Assembly (NCBI GenBank): GCA_019218365.1
Contig: JAHUUJ010000006.1
Location: 1-64,000, forward strand
Direction: 5' to 3'
From: Actinomycetaceae bacterium TAE3-ERU4
GTDB lineage: Bacteria; Actinomycetota; Actinomycetes; Actinomycetales; Actinomycetaceae
Length of the DNA: 64,000 nt
In this document: positions 35,886 to 45,673 of the stretch, in pieces
How positions within the stretch are numbered: position 1 is the stretch's first letter
Layout: the number at the start of each line of letters is the position of its first letter
The notes under the pieces: generated by a model
Seen by the model: only the letters and a program-made list of their open reading frames with translations
What the model was told of the DNA's origin: nothing
The model's database searches: none
Made by a program: the position numbers and the translations under genes

Positions 35886-36893
35886 ATGGAAACCCAAAAA
35901 CTCCTTAAAGAAACTCTCCTGGGATACCAGCCTACCCTGGAAGAATCGCAATTCCTCTTTAGCGCTTTAACTAACAAAGAACTAAATGACATACAAATTT
36001 CCGCGCTGCTTGCGACTTTGCATACCAGGGGAGAAACTGCCGAAGAAATCGCTGGAGCCGCCAAAGCTTTCCTCAACGTAGCCAACTGCGTACCTACCGC
36101 AAAAACCTCACTAGACTCTTGCGGAACCGGTGGGGACCGAGCCGGAACCATCAATATCTCCACCGCGGCAGCTTTGCTTGCTGCTTCGCAAGGAATTAGC
36201 ATCGCCAAACACGGAAACCGTTCTGTCAGCTCCAAAACCGGTAGCGCCGACGTGCTTGAAGAACTTGCAATTCCGGTTAACAACACTCCTGAACAAGCAG
36301 CTCAAAACCTTGAAAATAAAGGCTTTAGCTTCCTATTTGCCCCTCTCTACCACCCGGCTATCGCCCTGGTTATGCCGGTAAGACGTGCCCTTGGTGTTCC
36401 TACCCTATTTAATCTGCTTGGGCCATTGCTTAATCCCGCCCCGCTAAAAGCCCAGCTCATGGGAATCGCAAACCCCGAAAAAGGGGAACTAATTGCCCGT
36501 ACCCTACAAAACCTCGGACGAGAAAAAGCCCTTATCGTAAACGGATCGGGACTGGATGAAATTGCCATTCACGCAGAAACCACAATTTGGGAAATCAATG
36601 ATGGAAAGATAGAAACCAAAACCTATTCGCCAGCTGATTTCGGGATTGAAACCTATCCCTTGAGCGAACTAGCTGGCGGTGAAGCAAAAGAAAATGCCGC
36701 TTTCCTTACCGCCGCGCTTGCTGGCAAGGGAACACCCGCACACAATGCCGCTATCGCGGTTAACGCAGGTGCTCTAGCCTACCTTGAAGGACGCGTTAAA
36801 ACTCTCAAAGAAGGCACCCAGTGGGCACTTGAAACACTTGCTACGGCCAGCGCCGCAGACTACCTTGTTAGCTTGCAAGAAAGCCAAAAATAA
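35886..36893 (+). CDS. trpD: Anthranilate phosphoribosyltransferase
   Basis: A 335-residue enzyme joining anthranilate to PRPP, the second committed step of tryptophan synthesis. It shows the PRPP-binding SCGTGGDRAGTINISTA and the KHGNRSVSSKTGSADVLE block characteristic of TrpD. It starts 16 bp after trpG with a weak AGAAAG site, and its TAA overlaps the trpCF ATG by one base. Confidence 0.96.
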   Translation: METQKLLKETLLGYQPTLEESQFLFSALTNKELNDIQISALLATLHTRGETAEEIAGAAKAFLNVANCVPTAKTSLDSCGTGGDRAGTINISTAAALLAASQGISIAKHGNRSVSSKTGSADVLEELAIPVNNTPEQAAQNLENKGFSFLFAPLYHPAIALVMPVRRALGVPTLFNLLGPLLNPAPLKAQLMGIANPEKGELIARTLQNLGREKALIVNGSGLDEIAIHAETTIWEINDGKIETKTYSPADFGIETYPLSELAGGEAKENAAFLTAALAGKGTPAHNAAIAVNAGALAYLEGRVKTLKEGTQWALETLATASAADYLVSLQESQK

Positions 36894-38392
36894 TGAACCA
36901 CAAACAGATAAAACCATTTAACATAGGGACGGAACCAGGAACCGTCCTCGATAAAATTGTTGCCCGGCGGAAAACTCATCTTCCGGGGATTCGCGCGCAA
37001 ATTGAAGGCATCACCCCCGATGCCCTTCCCCCCTCGGAACGTAGTCTCTACTCTTACCTTGGCGAGGGAAAACGTGGGGAAAACCACTATTTAATGGAAT
37101 GCAAGGCAGCCTCACCAAGCCTGGGACTGATTCGTGAATCCTACAACCCAGCGGAAATAGCCGGAATATATTCCCGTTACGCTGCTGGTATCTCAGTACT
37201 TTGCGAACCAGATTTTTTCGGCGGTAGCTACGACCACCTCGCAACTGTTGCTGAGAGCACGCACCTGCCGGTTCTTTGTAAAGACTTCATTATCGACCCA
37301 ATCCAAATTCTCGCGGCTCGCTACTACGGGGCAGACGCTATTCTCCTTATGCTGTCGGTACTTAAAGACGAAGAATATAGGCTACTTGCCGACCTCGCTC
37401 AGCGCCTGAAACTGGATGTGCTAACCGAAGTCTCTACCCGCGAAGAACTATCACGCGCACTTAAACTAAAAGCCAAAATAATCGGAATAAACAACCGAAA
37501 CCTACGCAATTTAAGTATAGATACTGCCCGAACCCGAGAATTGGCCCCGCAGATACCCAACGACACGGTCGTGCTTTCCGAGTCTGGAATCCGCAGTCAC
37601 AATGACGTCGTTGAGCTTGGGCGATACGTTAGCGGGTTCCTTGTCGGATCTAGCCTAACAAGCCAAAAAGATATAGATTTAGCCTGCCGTAACCTGCTTT
37701 ACGGAAACGTAAAAATCTGCGGAATAACCAGTGCCTCGCAAGCCCAAGCGGCCACTACCGCCGGGGCCAGCTACGGGGGAATAATTCGTGCTGCAAAATC
37801 TCCTCGCTATCTACAAACAAAAGAAGCACTGGAAATCATTACGGAGGTTCCCGCTCTGAAATGGGTTGCCGTAACAACCGAAGAAGAAGCCGCGAAAATT
37901 GTAGATAAAACCAAAGAACTACTTCCATATCTAGAAGCAATCCAAGTTCACACCAAAGCCAAAACAGGAGAAAACGGGAAATACAGTCCGCAAAAACAAA
38001 CCGAGCTACTCCAAGAAATCCGACAGCTCTTAGATGCTCAACCCGGCGGGAAAGATACCCAAATCTGGTTAGGCTTATCAGCTAATCGGCCTGCCGATTT
38101 AGAAGCCTGCGTTCATCTTGCAACGCAAGTGCGGATAGTTCTCGACTCCGGTGACGGTGGTACTGGAATCTCCTTCGACTGGGGAACCATTCCCGAAACC
38201 GTCCGCCCACATATCTTCCTTGCCGGTGGAATTGGTGAACACAATATCGCTGAAGCAAGTAAACAAAAAACCTATGGACTAGATTTAAACTCTGCCCTTG
38301 AGTACCCCAAAACAAAACTACTCTCAAAGCCTCAAAAAGATCCCGTAAAAATGAAAAACACCCTCCGGAAAATCCGCCGGAATATAGCCTAA
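36893..38392 (+). CDS. trpCF: Bifunctional indole-3-glycerol phosphate synthase / phosphoribosylanthranilate isomerase
   Basis: A 499-residue fusion. The N-terminal TrpC barrel (about 1-265) has the catalytic block [12 protein letters not shown], then [11 protein letters not shown] and [12 protein letters not shown]. The C-terminal TrpF barrel (about 270-499) begins [15 protein letters not shown] with its catalytic Cys and has the general-acid Asp in [10 protein letters not shown] and the late [10 protein letters not shown]. It catalyses steps three and four of the pathway. Many actinobacteria lack trpF and use the dual-function PriA, so a TrpC-TrpF fusion is notable; it is known in enteric bacteria and corynebacteria. 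It overlaps trpD by one base and lies 22 bp before trpB. Confidence 0.95.
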   Translation: MNHKQIKPFNIGTEPGTVLDKIVARRKTHLPGIRAQIEGITPDALPPSERSLYSYLGEGKRGENHYLMECKAASPSLGLIRESYNPAEIAGIYSRYAAGISVLCEPDFFGGSYDHLATVAESTHLPVLCKDFIIDPIQILAARYYGADAILLMLSVLKDEEYRLLADLAQRLKLDVLTEVSTREELSRALKLKAKIIGINNRNLRNLSIDTARTRELAPQIPNDTVVLSESGIRSHNDVVELGRYVSGFLVGSSLTSQKDIDLACRNLLYGNVKICGITSASQAQAATTAGASYGGIIRAAKSPRYLQTKEALEIITEVPALKWVAVTTEEEAAKIVDKTKELLPYLEAIQVHTKAKTGENGKYSPQKQTELLQEIRQLLDAQPGGKDTQIWLGLSANRPADLEACVHLATQVRIVLDSGDGGTGISFDWGTIPETVRPHIFLAGGIGEHNIAEASKQKTYGLDLNSALEYPKTKLLSKPQKDPVKMKNTLRKIRRNIA

Positions 38393-38414
38393 ACAAACAG
38401 ATAGAAGGAAAAAT

Positions 38415-39698
38415 ATGAATCCGGAAAACCAAAATTCCGCCCTCGGGCGCGAAACTCTCCTCCCGGCCTACTTCGGGCAATTTGGTGGACAATACGTGCC
38501 CGAATTGCTTCTTCCCGCCCTCGACCAACTAGAAGCCGAGTTCGTCAAAGCAATGGAGGACCCCAGTTTCAAAAAAGAACTAGCTGACCTCCTAAAAAAC
38601 TACCTAGGACGGCCAACCCCGCTCACCAAATGCCAAAATCTTCCGCGTGACGAAAAAGGAAACGTCCGAAAAGACGTCTCTATTTACCTCAAACGTGAGG
38701 ACCTCGTACACGGGGGAGCGCACAAAACCAACCAGGTACTTGGACAAGCGCTACTGGCTAAACGAATGGGAAAAACCAGGGTAATCGCCGAAACTGGCGC
38801 TGGGCAACACGGTACCGCTACCGCTTTAGCCTGTGCGCTTCTTGGACTTGAATGCGTAATTTACATGGGAGCTCAAGACGTAAAACGACAGCAGCCAAAC
38901 GTTTACCGAATGAAGCTAATGGGCGCGCAGGTAATCGGGGTAGAAAACGGAAGTGGAACTCTAAAAGATGCCGTAAATGAAGCACTACGTGATTGGACAG
39001 CAACGTTTGAAACCTCCCACTACCTTCTGGGAACCGCCGCTGGCCCGCACCCTTTCCCGACCATCGTGCGTGAATTCCACCGGGTAATCTCCACTGAAGC
39101 CAAACGCCAGATAATTGAACAAACCGGAAAACTACCCGATGAAGTTATCGCCTGCGTCGGGGGCGGATCCAACGCCATCGGAATCTTCGCTGACTTCATC
39201 GACCATCCGGAAGTTGGACTCGTCGGGGTAGAACCCGGAGGGGACGGACTAGAAACCGGGCGGCACGGAGCCCCCATTTACGCTGGGAAAATTGGAATAC
39301 TTCAAGGATCGAAATCCTATCTCATGCGTACTGCTGAAGGACAGGTAGAAGAATCGCACTCAATCTCCGCTGGACTGGATTATCCCGGTGTTGGTCCCCA
39401 ACACGCCTACCTACACGAAAGCGGACGTGCGAAATACGTGGCAATCACAGATAAACAGGCTCTCGCAGCCTATGTGGAACTATCTCGTGCAGAAGGAATC
39501 ATTCCTGCTCTGGAATCCTCTCACGCCCTAGCCTACGCCCTCGAAAAAGCTAAAACTGCTCCCGCGGGAACAACCTTTATCGTTTCCCTCTCCGGTCGTG
39601 GTGACAAAGACATTGACTTAGTCCGCGAAAAACTTTCCGAAATCGGGGATGAATTCGGAGAAAGTCTAGCTGTGAACACAAAGGAAGAAGCAAACTAA
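38415..39698 (+). CDS. trpB: Tryptophan synthase beta chain
   Basis: A 427-residue PLP enzyme that condenses indole with serine. FGGQYVPE, the PLP lysine in [25 protein letters not shown], the phosphate-binding [10 protein letters not shown] and the late SGRGDKD mark a TrpB1. Length is slightly above the usual 400 owing to N- and C-terminal tails. AGAAGGA lies 7 nt before the ATG. Its stop overlaps the trpA start by one base, as expected for the alpha-beta complex. Confidence 0.97.
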   Translation: MNPENQNSALGRETLLPAYFGQFGGQYVPELLLPALDQLEAEFVKAMEDPSFKKELADLLKNYLGRPTPLTKCQNLPRDEKGNVRKDVSIYLKREDLVHGGAHKTNQVLGQALLAKRMGKTRVIAETGAGQHGTATALACALLGLECVIYMGAQDVKRQQPNVYRMKLMGAQVIGVENGSGTLKDAVNEALRDWTATFETSHYLLGTAAGPHPFPTIVREFHRVISTEAKRQIIEQTGKLPDEVIACVGGGSNAIGIFADFIDHPEVGLVGVEPGGDGLETGRHGAPIYAGKIGILQGSKSYLMRTAEGQVEESHSISAGLDYPGVGPQHAYLHESGRAKYVAITDKQALAAYVELSRAEGIIPALESSHALAYALEKAKTAPAGTTFIVSLSGRGDKDIDLVREKLSEIGDEFGESLAVNTKEEAN

Positions 39699-40507
39699 TG
39701 GGACGCTACGAAAAACTCTTCACCGCCCTAAAAAACCGTTCTGCAGGAGCGTTCGTTCCCTTCGTAATGATTGGGGACCCAAACCTAGAAGACTCCTACA
39801 AAATTATCGAGACTCTAATTGCGGGAGGGGCTGATGCGCTCGAACTCGGGATACCATTTTCCGATCCCGTAGCTGATGGACCAACAATTCAAAAATCCCA
39901 CATTCGGGGCCGCAACAGCGGAGCTAATTTCAACAAATGCGTTGAAATTATAGAAAAAATCCGCCGCAATTACCCGGAAATTCCCCTCGGGTTACTGGTA
40001 TATTGCAATGTCCCATTCGCTGTAGGGATAGAAGAATTCTACAAAACGGTAGCTCAAGTTGGAGCTGACTCGGTGCTAATTCCCGACCTGCCGGTTCGAG
40101 AAAGTGCCCCTTTTCGACAAGCGGCACAACGGCAGGGAATCCAGACCGTTTTTATTGCTCCCCCCAACGCAGATGATGAGACCCTCGCCGCTATTGCTAA
40201 AGCCTCACAAGGATACGTCTACCTAGTATCGAGAGCTGGGGTAACCGGAGCCGAAAGCAGTGCGGGAACGTCCCACATCGCCAAAGCTGTGAAAACACTG
40301 GAAGAAAATGGGGCACCGCCGTCTCTGCTTGGATTCGGAATATCCGAACCCGAGCAGGTCCGTCAAGCAATCAGCGAAGGTGCCGCAGGAGCGATTTGCG
40401 GATCGGCAATCGTAAAAATAATCGAAAGTGAAGGAAGCGTTAATCAAGCACTATTAACTCGTCTTAAGGGATTTGTTAAAGAGCTTAAAGCAGCTACCGT
40501 TCAGTGA
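39698..40507 (+). CDS. trpA: Tryptophan synthase alpha chain
   Basis: A 269-residue TIM barrel that cleaves indole-3-glycerol phosphate and channels indole to TrpB. Catalytic residues are visible as Glu in ALELGIPFSDPVADGPTIQ (with the catalytic Asp a few residues on). The phosphate-binding GFGISEPEQV and SEGAAGAICGSAIV follow. It ends the trp operon. Its last seven bases overlap the end of the convergent beta-galactosidase gene and no terminator hairpin separates the two. Confidence 0.96.
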   Translation: MGRYEKLFTALKNRSAGAFVPFVMIGDPNLEDSYKIIETLIAGGADALELGIPFSDPVADGPTIQKSHIRGRNSGANFNKCVEIIEKIRRNYPEIPLGLLVYCNVPFAVGIEEFYKTVAQVGADSVLIPDLPVRESAPFRQAAQRQGIQTVFIAPPNADDETLAAIAKASQGYVYLVSRAGVTGAESSAGTSHIAKAVKTLEENGAPPSLLGFGISEPEQVRQAISEGAAGAICGSAIVKIIESEGSVNQALLTRLKGFVKELKAATVQ

Positions 40508-42624
40508 CGATAAATCACACAATCACGCGGGGAAACGGTACTAACTTCACCCTCGGAAACCAGGTCATAGACCTTTTGACCCGAGGGAAGCGGAACCGTT
40601 TCCTCGCCATGATTGAAGACAAACGTAAATTCTCCGCGGGAGATTACCTCCACTCCGGCACTCAAACAATTATTTTGTGGTAGACCAGCACACTCGCTAA
40701 TTGTCCGTAACAGGACAGCCCTACCGGGCGCAGCCAAATCGGTTGCCAAATAAACGACCTTGCCCTCGTTCCACGGGCGTGCCGTAATTGCCGGTTGGCC
40801 AGCAATATCGCAAGCAGCTCCTTCAGAGGCAAAAGTAGCTAATACACGTACATCCTCTTGCGGACGTACCAACTCTGCCCACTTGTCTGCCTCCAAAACC
40901 TTTTCCACCTCGAATTCTTCACACGCGGGGAAAAGATGCTCATCAGTGACGACAATCTTTACTTTTTCGGTTGCTGGGGTCACAACCGCGCCGCTAATCC
41001 TATCAACCTTGGGGTCAACTTCTGCCCAACGTTCATAATCAGAATCGGTAGCTACACATAAATCAGTCACCTTGACGCCTGTGGTGGTAGTAAAATCACC
41101 GTGGTACCCGCCAATGACAGTGCGCATGGTTTGATCATAAATTCCAAATGGAGCACAAACTAGAATCGTTCCTCCAGCCTTAGAAGCTGATTCAAAACTG
41201 GATAATAATTCTGGTTTAGTTGCAATCTGGCCGGGAACAATAGTTAATTTGTACTTGCTTAAATCAGCTCCCGATTCAACAAAATCAACTACATATCCAG
41301 CCTCATAACAGGTCTTATACCAGCTAACGAGTTGCTTGTAGGGGTCGAAACTGACCGGACCAATCGAGCACTGGGCAGCCCATACAGCATCCCAATCAAG
41401 CACAATCGCTACCTGCGCGGTAGGCACTTCATTAAGGAAATTAGTCTCTTTTCCAGAATCGGTAGTAAAACGTTGAAGGATATTTCCTAAATCAACCACT
41501 TGTTTCCAGATGTAGGAATCGCGGCCACTATGGGGGACCATTGCCGAGTGCATAGCCTCTGCTCCACCGGGAGACTGACGCCATTGGAAATGCAAAATAC
41601 CGTTAGCTCCCCGTGCGACTCGTGAAAGAGACCAGGTTTTAAACTGTCCGGGACGTTTAGAGGAGTTTCCTGTCGGTCGCCACTGAACCGCAGCGGTAGT
41701 TTGTTCCATCAGTAAGTAGGGACGAGAACCGGCTAGTGAACGCATTAAATCACCGGCAAAAGCCTCCCTAGCAGGGGAAGCTGGATCTGCCGGATCGGGA
41801 TAACAATCATCGCTAATAACGTCAAGCCGTTTAGCCATTTTCCAGTAATCAATCTGCGGATAAAACTCCATAAAGTTGGTTGTTACGGGAATCTGGGGAG
41901 TAACTTCACGTAATACTTCTAGTTCCACATCGAGTAGCTCAATGAGCATATCGGAACCGAAACGTTTCCAATCGAGTAGGTGAGCCGGGTTAGTAAAGGT
42001 AGGCATTAAACCAGGGGCACTTACATCGTTGAAAGAACCGTAAGTTTGCGACCAAAAACTGGTTGCCCAGGCATGGTTCAAAGTATCAATATTTTTATAT
42101 TTATTCTCCAACCAATTTTGGAATGCCGAAATTGTATGTGGGTCAAAAGATTCCCAAACATGGCATCCAAACTCATTGGAAACATGCCACATTTTTAACG
42201 CTGGATGGTCTTTCACTACCTGAGCGAGAGCCTTAACAAGTTCGCGCATCTTTTCGCGGAACTTAGGCGAGGCAGGGGCATATTGCTGACGTGAACCAAA
42301 GCCGAGAGGAACACCCGCCGCGTTATGCGGCAGAGTTTCAGGATATTTTTTTGCCAGCCAAATCGGTGGAGAAGCGGTTCCTGTAGCAAGATCAACCATA
42401 ATCCCGGCCTCATGTAGCTGATCCATGATTTTAAGGAGCCACTCAAAATGGTATTCGCCTTCGGTTGGTTCATATTTAGCCCAAGAAAAGATACCTAGGC
42501 TGACCATATCAACCCCGGCTTCTTTCATTAGTTCAATATCTTCGGATACGGTTTTTTCCGGCCATTGTTCTGGGTTGTAGTCGGCACCGTAGGCGATGCG
42601 CTTGAGGTTTAGCTGGGGTTTCAA
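40501..42624 (-). CDS. Beta-galactosidase, glycoside hydrolase family 42
   Basis: A 707-residue enzyme without a signal peptide, so probably intracellular. The GH42 barrel begins AYGADYNPEQWPE. The acid/base Glu is in WHVSNEFGCH (near residue 150) and the nucleophile Glu in YLLMEQTTAAVQW (near 306). The trimerisation-like domain (about 400-610) and C-terminal beta domain are complete. It would release galactose from lactose or galacto-oligosaccharides taken up by the cell. The serine hydrolase gene lies 18 bp upstream on the same strand, and galK is divergent beyond it, making a small galactoside-use cluster. No galT, galE or sugar transporter is in view. Confidence 0.92.
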   Translation of the reverse strand: MKPQLNLKRIAYGADYNPEQWPEKTVSEDIELMKEAGVDMVSLGIFSWAKYEPTEGEYHFEWLLKIMDQLHEAGIMVDLATGTASPPIWLAKKYPETLPHNAAGVPLGFGSRQQYAPASPKFREKMRELVKALAQVVKDHPALKMWHVSNEFGCHVWESFDPHTISAFQNWLENKYKNIDTLNHAWATSFWSQTYGSFNDVSAPGLMPTFTNPAHLLDWKRFGSDMLIELLDVELEVLREVTPQIPVTTNFMEFYPQIDYWKMAKRLDVISDDCYPDPADPASPAREAFAGDLMRSLAGSRPYLLMEQTTAAVQWRPTGNSSKRPGQFKTWSLSRVARGANGILHFQWRQSPGGAEAMHSAMVPHSGRDSYIWKQVVDLGNILQRFTTDSGKETNFLNEVPTAQVAIVLDWDAVWAAQCSIGPVSFDPYKQLVSWYKTCYEAGYVVDFVESGADLSKYKLTIVPGQIATKPELLSSFESASKAGGTILVCAPFGIYDQTMRTVIGGYHGDFTTTTGVKVTDLCVATDSDYERWAEVDPKVDRISGAVVTPATEKVKIVVTDEHLFPACEEFEVEKVLEADKWAELVRPQEDVRVLATFASEGAACDIAGQPAITARPWNEGKVVYLATDLAAPGRAVLLRTISECAGLPQNNCLSAGVEVISRGEFTFVFNHGEETVPLPSGQKVYDLVSEGEVSTVSPRDCVIYRH

Positions 42625-42642
42625 CTTATCTCCTTTGATGAT

Positions 42643-43794
42643 TTAGCTGTTAAAAGCAAGTCTAAAGAAATCTTGGAACCAAGGTCGCGGCATACTTGTA
42701 TTTCCATCGTCAAGATTCGTAAAGAGGACCGCGGTAGTTCGAGAATCTGGGTGAGCATACGCTTTTACTCCGGTCGATCCGCTCCATCCAAAAGTGCCTA
42801 GTGGGAAAATACTGTCTTCCTGAGCAACCGATACACAGTAGGCAAAAGTTTCGCCCCGTCGTGGGTAACTTGCCAGGGGATGAGGCATGAGTGAATCGCT
42901 TACTAAATCACGGTATCCGTGAGGAAGTAGTTTGCTTTCCGGATGCGTTAAATCGTCAAGAATCTTTGTGTAATCTGTAGCAGTTGTTAGCAGACCGGTG
43001 CGCAGCGGAAGGTAGGTAGGTTCCCGTAGATAGCGTCCATTGCGGGTATCCATCAGCTGTATTCTGCCGTTATCTTCCCGGTAGAGATTTGAAGTGAACT
43101 CCGGTTTATCAATCGTGTAGCGCAGTGTCCCCAATCCCAAAAGGGTTTTAATCTGGGACTCAATCAGAGCGGGAAGAGTTTTTCCCGTAGCTCGTTTTAG
43201 TAGTACGCCTAAAACATCAATCGACCAGTTGTAGGCCCAGGCATCTCCCGGTTGGAAACTCAAAGGAAGGTCACTAATTAGCTCAAGGAAACGTTGCTCG
43301 GTCAAAGTATCTTGGCAGTCGCTTTTAATGCCCGCTGTCGTATATGCTGCCGCTGTGGTCGTGTCGCTCTTATAACCAATTCCCGACGTCATTTGCAAAA
43401 GATTGCGAACTGTGATTTCTCGTTCCCGTGGAACTGTTAGGGCATCATGCCAAAGGCGTCCGTTGGAAGTCAGACGGTAATTGTAGGTGGTTGAAATATC
43501 CTTGAGAACGCGTTGATTTTTAAGCTCGGGAAGATATTCTATAACTGGGGTTTGGAGGGTGAATATTCCGTCGTTTACAGCTTGCAGGGCAAGAACTGCG
43601 CCCAGCGGTTTGGTTAGTGAAGCGATTCGGTAGATAGTTTTTTCCGAGGTGCTGCTTTTTAGCTCAAGATCAGAAAATCCTCCGCTAACGGTAAGGGAAT
43701 GTCCGTTTTGGCTGATTACTGCCGTGTAACCAGGTAGCTTTCCCGTATCTAAGTAGGGCTGGAGAACCTTGCTAATCTGTTTGGGAGTAGGCAT
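42643..43794 (-). CDS. Beta-lactamase-fold serine hydrolase
   Basis: A 383-residue class C beta-lactamase/esterase-type protein with no signal peptide. The SxxK motif is in RIASLTKPLG (near residue 60). The second motif is YNWSIDVLG, where YSN is more usual. The third-motif region reads GWSGSTG instead of HxG. This pattern fits cytoplasmic esterase-like or amidase-like members, not true beta-lactamases. GGAGG lies upstream so that the second ATG (43794) has the better spacing; ATG 43800 is two codons earlier. It precedes the GH42 gene by 18 bp, suggesting joint expression, perhaps to remove acyl groups from a substrate, but the substrate is unknown. Confidence 0.8.
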   Translation of the reverse strand: MPTPKQISKVLQPYLDTGKLPGYTAVISQNGHSLTVSGGFSDLELKSSTSEKTIYRIASLTKPLGAVLALQAVNDGIFTLQTPVIEYLPELKNQRVLKDISTTYNYRLTSNGRLWHDALTVPREREITVRNLLQMTSGIGYKSDTTTAAAYTTAGIKSDCQDTLTEQRFLELISDLPLSFQPGDAWAYNWSIDVLGVLLKRATGKTLPALIESQIKTLLGLGTLRYTIDKPEFTSNLYREDNGRIQLMDTRNGRYLREPTYLPLRTGLLTTATDYTKILDDLTHPESKLLPHGYRDLVSDSLMPHPLASYPRRGETFAYCVSVAQEDSIFPLGTFGWSGSTGVKAYAHPDSRTTAVLFTNLDDGNTSMPRPWFQDFFRLAFNS

Positions 43795-43922
43795 GCGCAT
43801 GCCTCCAATGATAGCGATAAGGGTGGTGTTTGGCGATCCTTTGGGCCTTTTGTATTGTGCGGGAAGCTGACGTGGGTATTAGACTATTGTCCTGACTGTT
43901 GGGAGTGACGAAGGAGTCTGCT

Positions 43923-45173
43923 ATGGCGTCATTGAATTGGCTCGAACCCGTTAGCGTTGAGGATGGTGTAAAAGCCGTTTCTGCTTTGTTTGAAGAACGT
44001 TACGGATATGTTCCTCAGGGGGTCTGGTGTGCTCCTGGCAGGGTGAACTTAATTGGTGAGCACACGGATTACAACGGGGGAATGTGTCTTCCGATTGCTC
44101 TACCGCACCGGGCTTTTGTTGCGGCAGCAAAGCGCGCAGACCGGAAAATGCGGATGACCGATAGGTTTGTTGAAGAAGGATGGGAAGAAGCTGATCTTGA
44201 TGTTATGGGTCCGGTAGGTTCCCCCGGCGAGGTAAAAGGGTGGACCGCCTATCTAGCTGGAGTCGCCTGGGCTTTGGAACAGCATGGGTTTGCGCTATCT
44301 AGCGGCTATGATTTGGCGCTTTATTCGTGTGTTCCCAGAGGTGGGGGCCTTTCCTCTTCCGCGGCTTTGGAGTGCGCGACTGCGGTGGCAATTGATGAAC
44401 TGTCAGAGTTTGCGATGGCCGGTTCGTTAGAGTCGCCAAATGATTCCGGGCGAGCGCGTCTAGTTGAGATTTGTAAAATGGCGGAAAATGAAATTGCTGG
44501 TGCACCGACTGGTGGATTGGATCAGTCTGCTTCTCTGCGCTGCGCCGAGGGAGCGGCACTTGCTTTGGATTGTCGAGATAATTCAACTTCGCTAGTTCCT
44601 TTCGATTTATCTACGGCCGGGTTAGAGCTCCTGGTGATTGATACCCGGGCGCCGCATTCATTGAATGACGGGCAATATAAATCTCGTCGTGATGCTTGTG
44701 AAGCCGCGGCGGCCAAACTTGGAGTTTCCCAGCTGGTGGACATTCTTCCTGAAAACCTTTCACAGGCTTTGGAGGATTTAGATGATGCCGAGCAGGTGCG
44801 CCGAGTACGCCATGTAGTAACGGAAATTGAACGCACTCGGGAAGCCATTGAAGTTTTACGCACCGGGGCTTTGCAGGGAGAGGTTCTTTCCAAGATTGCG
44901 GAGCTGTTTAATGCTTCTCATGATTCTTTACGTGATGATTATGAGGTTACTTGCCCGGAGCTAGACTTAGCTGTCGATGTTGCTCGCGCCTCAGGCTCTC
45001 ACGGTGCTCGTATGACAGGTGGAGGCTTTGGAGGTTCGGCAATTGCCTTGGTCGAGGCGGGGCGAGTCAATGAGGTTGCCGCTAAGATAGCTCAGGCATT
45101 TGCGGAAGCCGGCTTTAACGAACCTGCTTTCTTGAAAGCTGTTCCTTCGGCTCCCGCTCACCGAGTTAGGTAA
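43923..45173 (+). CDS. galK: Galactokinase
   Basis: A 416-residue GHMP kinase that phosphorylates galactose to galactose-1-phosphate in the Leloir pathway. The galactokinase signature GRVNLIGEHTDYNGG is at about residues 30-44, the ATP loop PRGGGLSSSAALE at about 135 and the third motif GARMTGGGFGGSAI near 365. ATG 43923 has AAGGAG 6-7 nt upstream; a TTG eight codons earlier is less likely. It is transcribed divergently from the serine hydrolase and GH42 genes and would process the galactose they release. The galT and galE partners must be elsewhere. Confidence 0.95.
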   Translation: MASLNWLEPVSVEDGVKAVSALFEERYGYVPQGVWCAPGRVNLIGEHTDYNGGMCLPIALPHRAFVAAAKRADRKMRMTDRFVEEGWEEADLDVMGPVGSPGEVKGWTAYLAGVAWALEQHGFALSSGYDLALYSCVPRGGGLSSSAALECATAVAIDELSEFAMAGSLESPNDSGRARLVEICKMAENEIAGAPTGGLDQSASLRCAEGAALALDCRDNSTSLVPFDLSTAGLELLVIDTRAPHSLNDGQYKSRRDACEAAAAKLGVSQLVDILPENLSQALEDLDDAEQVRRVRHVVTEIERTREAIEVLRTGALQGEVLSKIAELFNASHDSLRDDYEVTCPELDLAVDVARASGSHGARMTGGGFGGSAIALVEAGRVNEVAAKIAQAFAEAGFNEPAFLKAVPSAPAHRVR

Positions 45174-45225
45174 TTTTAAGTTAATCTGTGGCTGTTAACT
45201 AGTGTTTTAGAGAACGAGGTACAGA

Positions 45226-45531
45226 TTGAAGCGGCGTGATGAACGTCCCTCGGATGCGCAAGCGGGACTTTTTAAGATTCTTGCTGCCATTGATGACCCC
45301 GAAATGATGGGGGCCTTTATGGTTGATTTGTGTACCCCTGCTGAGTTGGAGGCTTTAGCTGACCGCTGGCGAATTGTTCCTCTTTTGCGTGATGGGGTAA
45401 GTTATCGCAAGATTCATGAGCAAACTGGTGTTTCGGTGACAACTATTGGGCGGGTTGCTCGTTACATTTCTTCCGGGGCGGGGGGATACGATTGTGCTTT
45501 GGCATTAAGTGACAAATCTTCTCGTAAATAA
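45226..45531 (+). CDS. TrpR-like protein, YerC/YecD family
   Basis: A 101-residue all-helical DNA-binding protein. The core MGAFMVDLCTPAELEALADRWRIVPLLRDGVSYRKIHEQTGVSVTTIGRVARYI matches the Trp-repressor superfamily YerC/YecD group, with a helix-turn-helix at about 60-82. The TTG start has GAGG about 8 nt upstream. It lies 52 bp after galK and 142 bp before an amino-acid ABC operon whose promoter carries an inverted repeat. Its ligand is unknown in most species. The trp operon lies five kilobases upstream, so a tryptophan link is possible, but the trp promoter does not contain the same inverted repeat. Confidence 0.85.
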   Translation: MKRRDERPSDAQAGLFKILAAIDDPEMMGAFMVDLCTPAELEALADRWRIVPLLRDGVSYRKIHEQTGVSVTTIGRVARYISSGAGGYDCALALSDKSSRK

Positions 45532-45564
45532 AAAATATCTTTAGGATGAGCGGGGGAGACTTTT

Positions 45565-45593
45565 TTGTGTTAGTGTATTAGCGTGTTAATACA
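45565..45593 (+). promoter_or_regulatory. Promoter with overlapping inverted-repeat operator, amino-acid ABC operon
   Basis: A perfect 7-bp inverted repeat, TGTATTA (45574-45580) and TAATACA (45587-45593) with a 6-bp spacer, falls over a predicted promoter: -35 TTGTGT (45565-45570), 16-bp spacer, -10 TAATAC (45587-45592). Additional TTAG flanks extend the symmetry. A repressor bound here would block transcription of the ABC operon. The TrpR-like protein encoded just upstream is the obvious candidate, but this is inference. Confidence 0.55.
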
Positions 45594-45673
45594 TTAGTAT
45601 GTTTTTGGTTTGTTTCTTGCGGTGAATGATGTTTGCCTAAAGCCAATAACTAATAGTTTAGAAAGGGTGCGTG

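Noticed and set aside
42643-43794. Beta-lactamase resistance gene
   Set aside because: SxxK is present, but the second and third motifs differ from true class C enzymes and there is no signal peptide; esterase-like is more likely.
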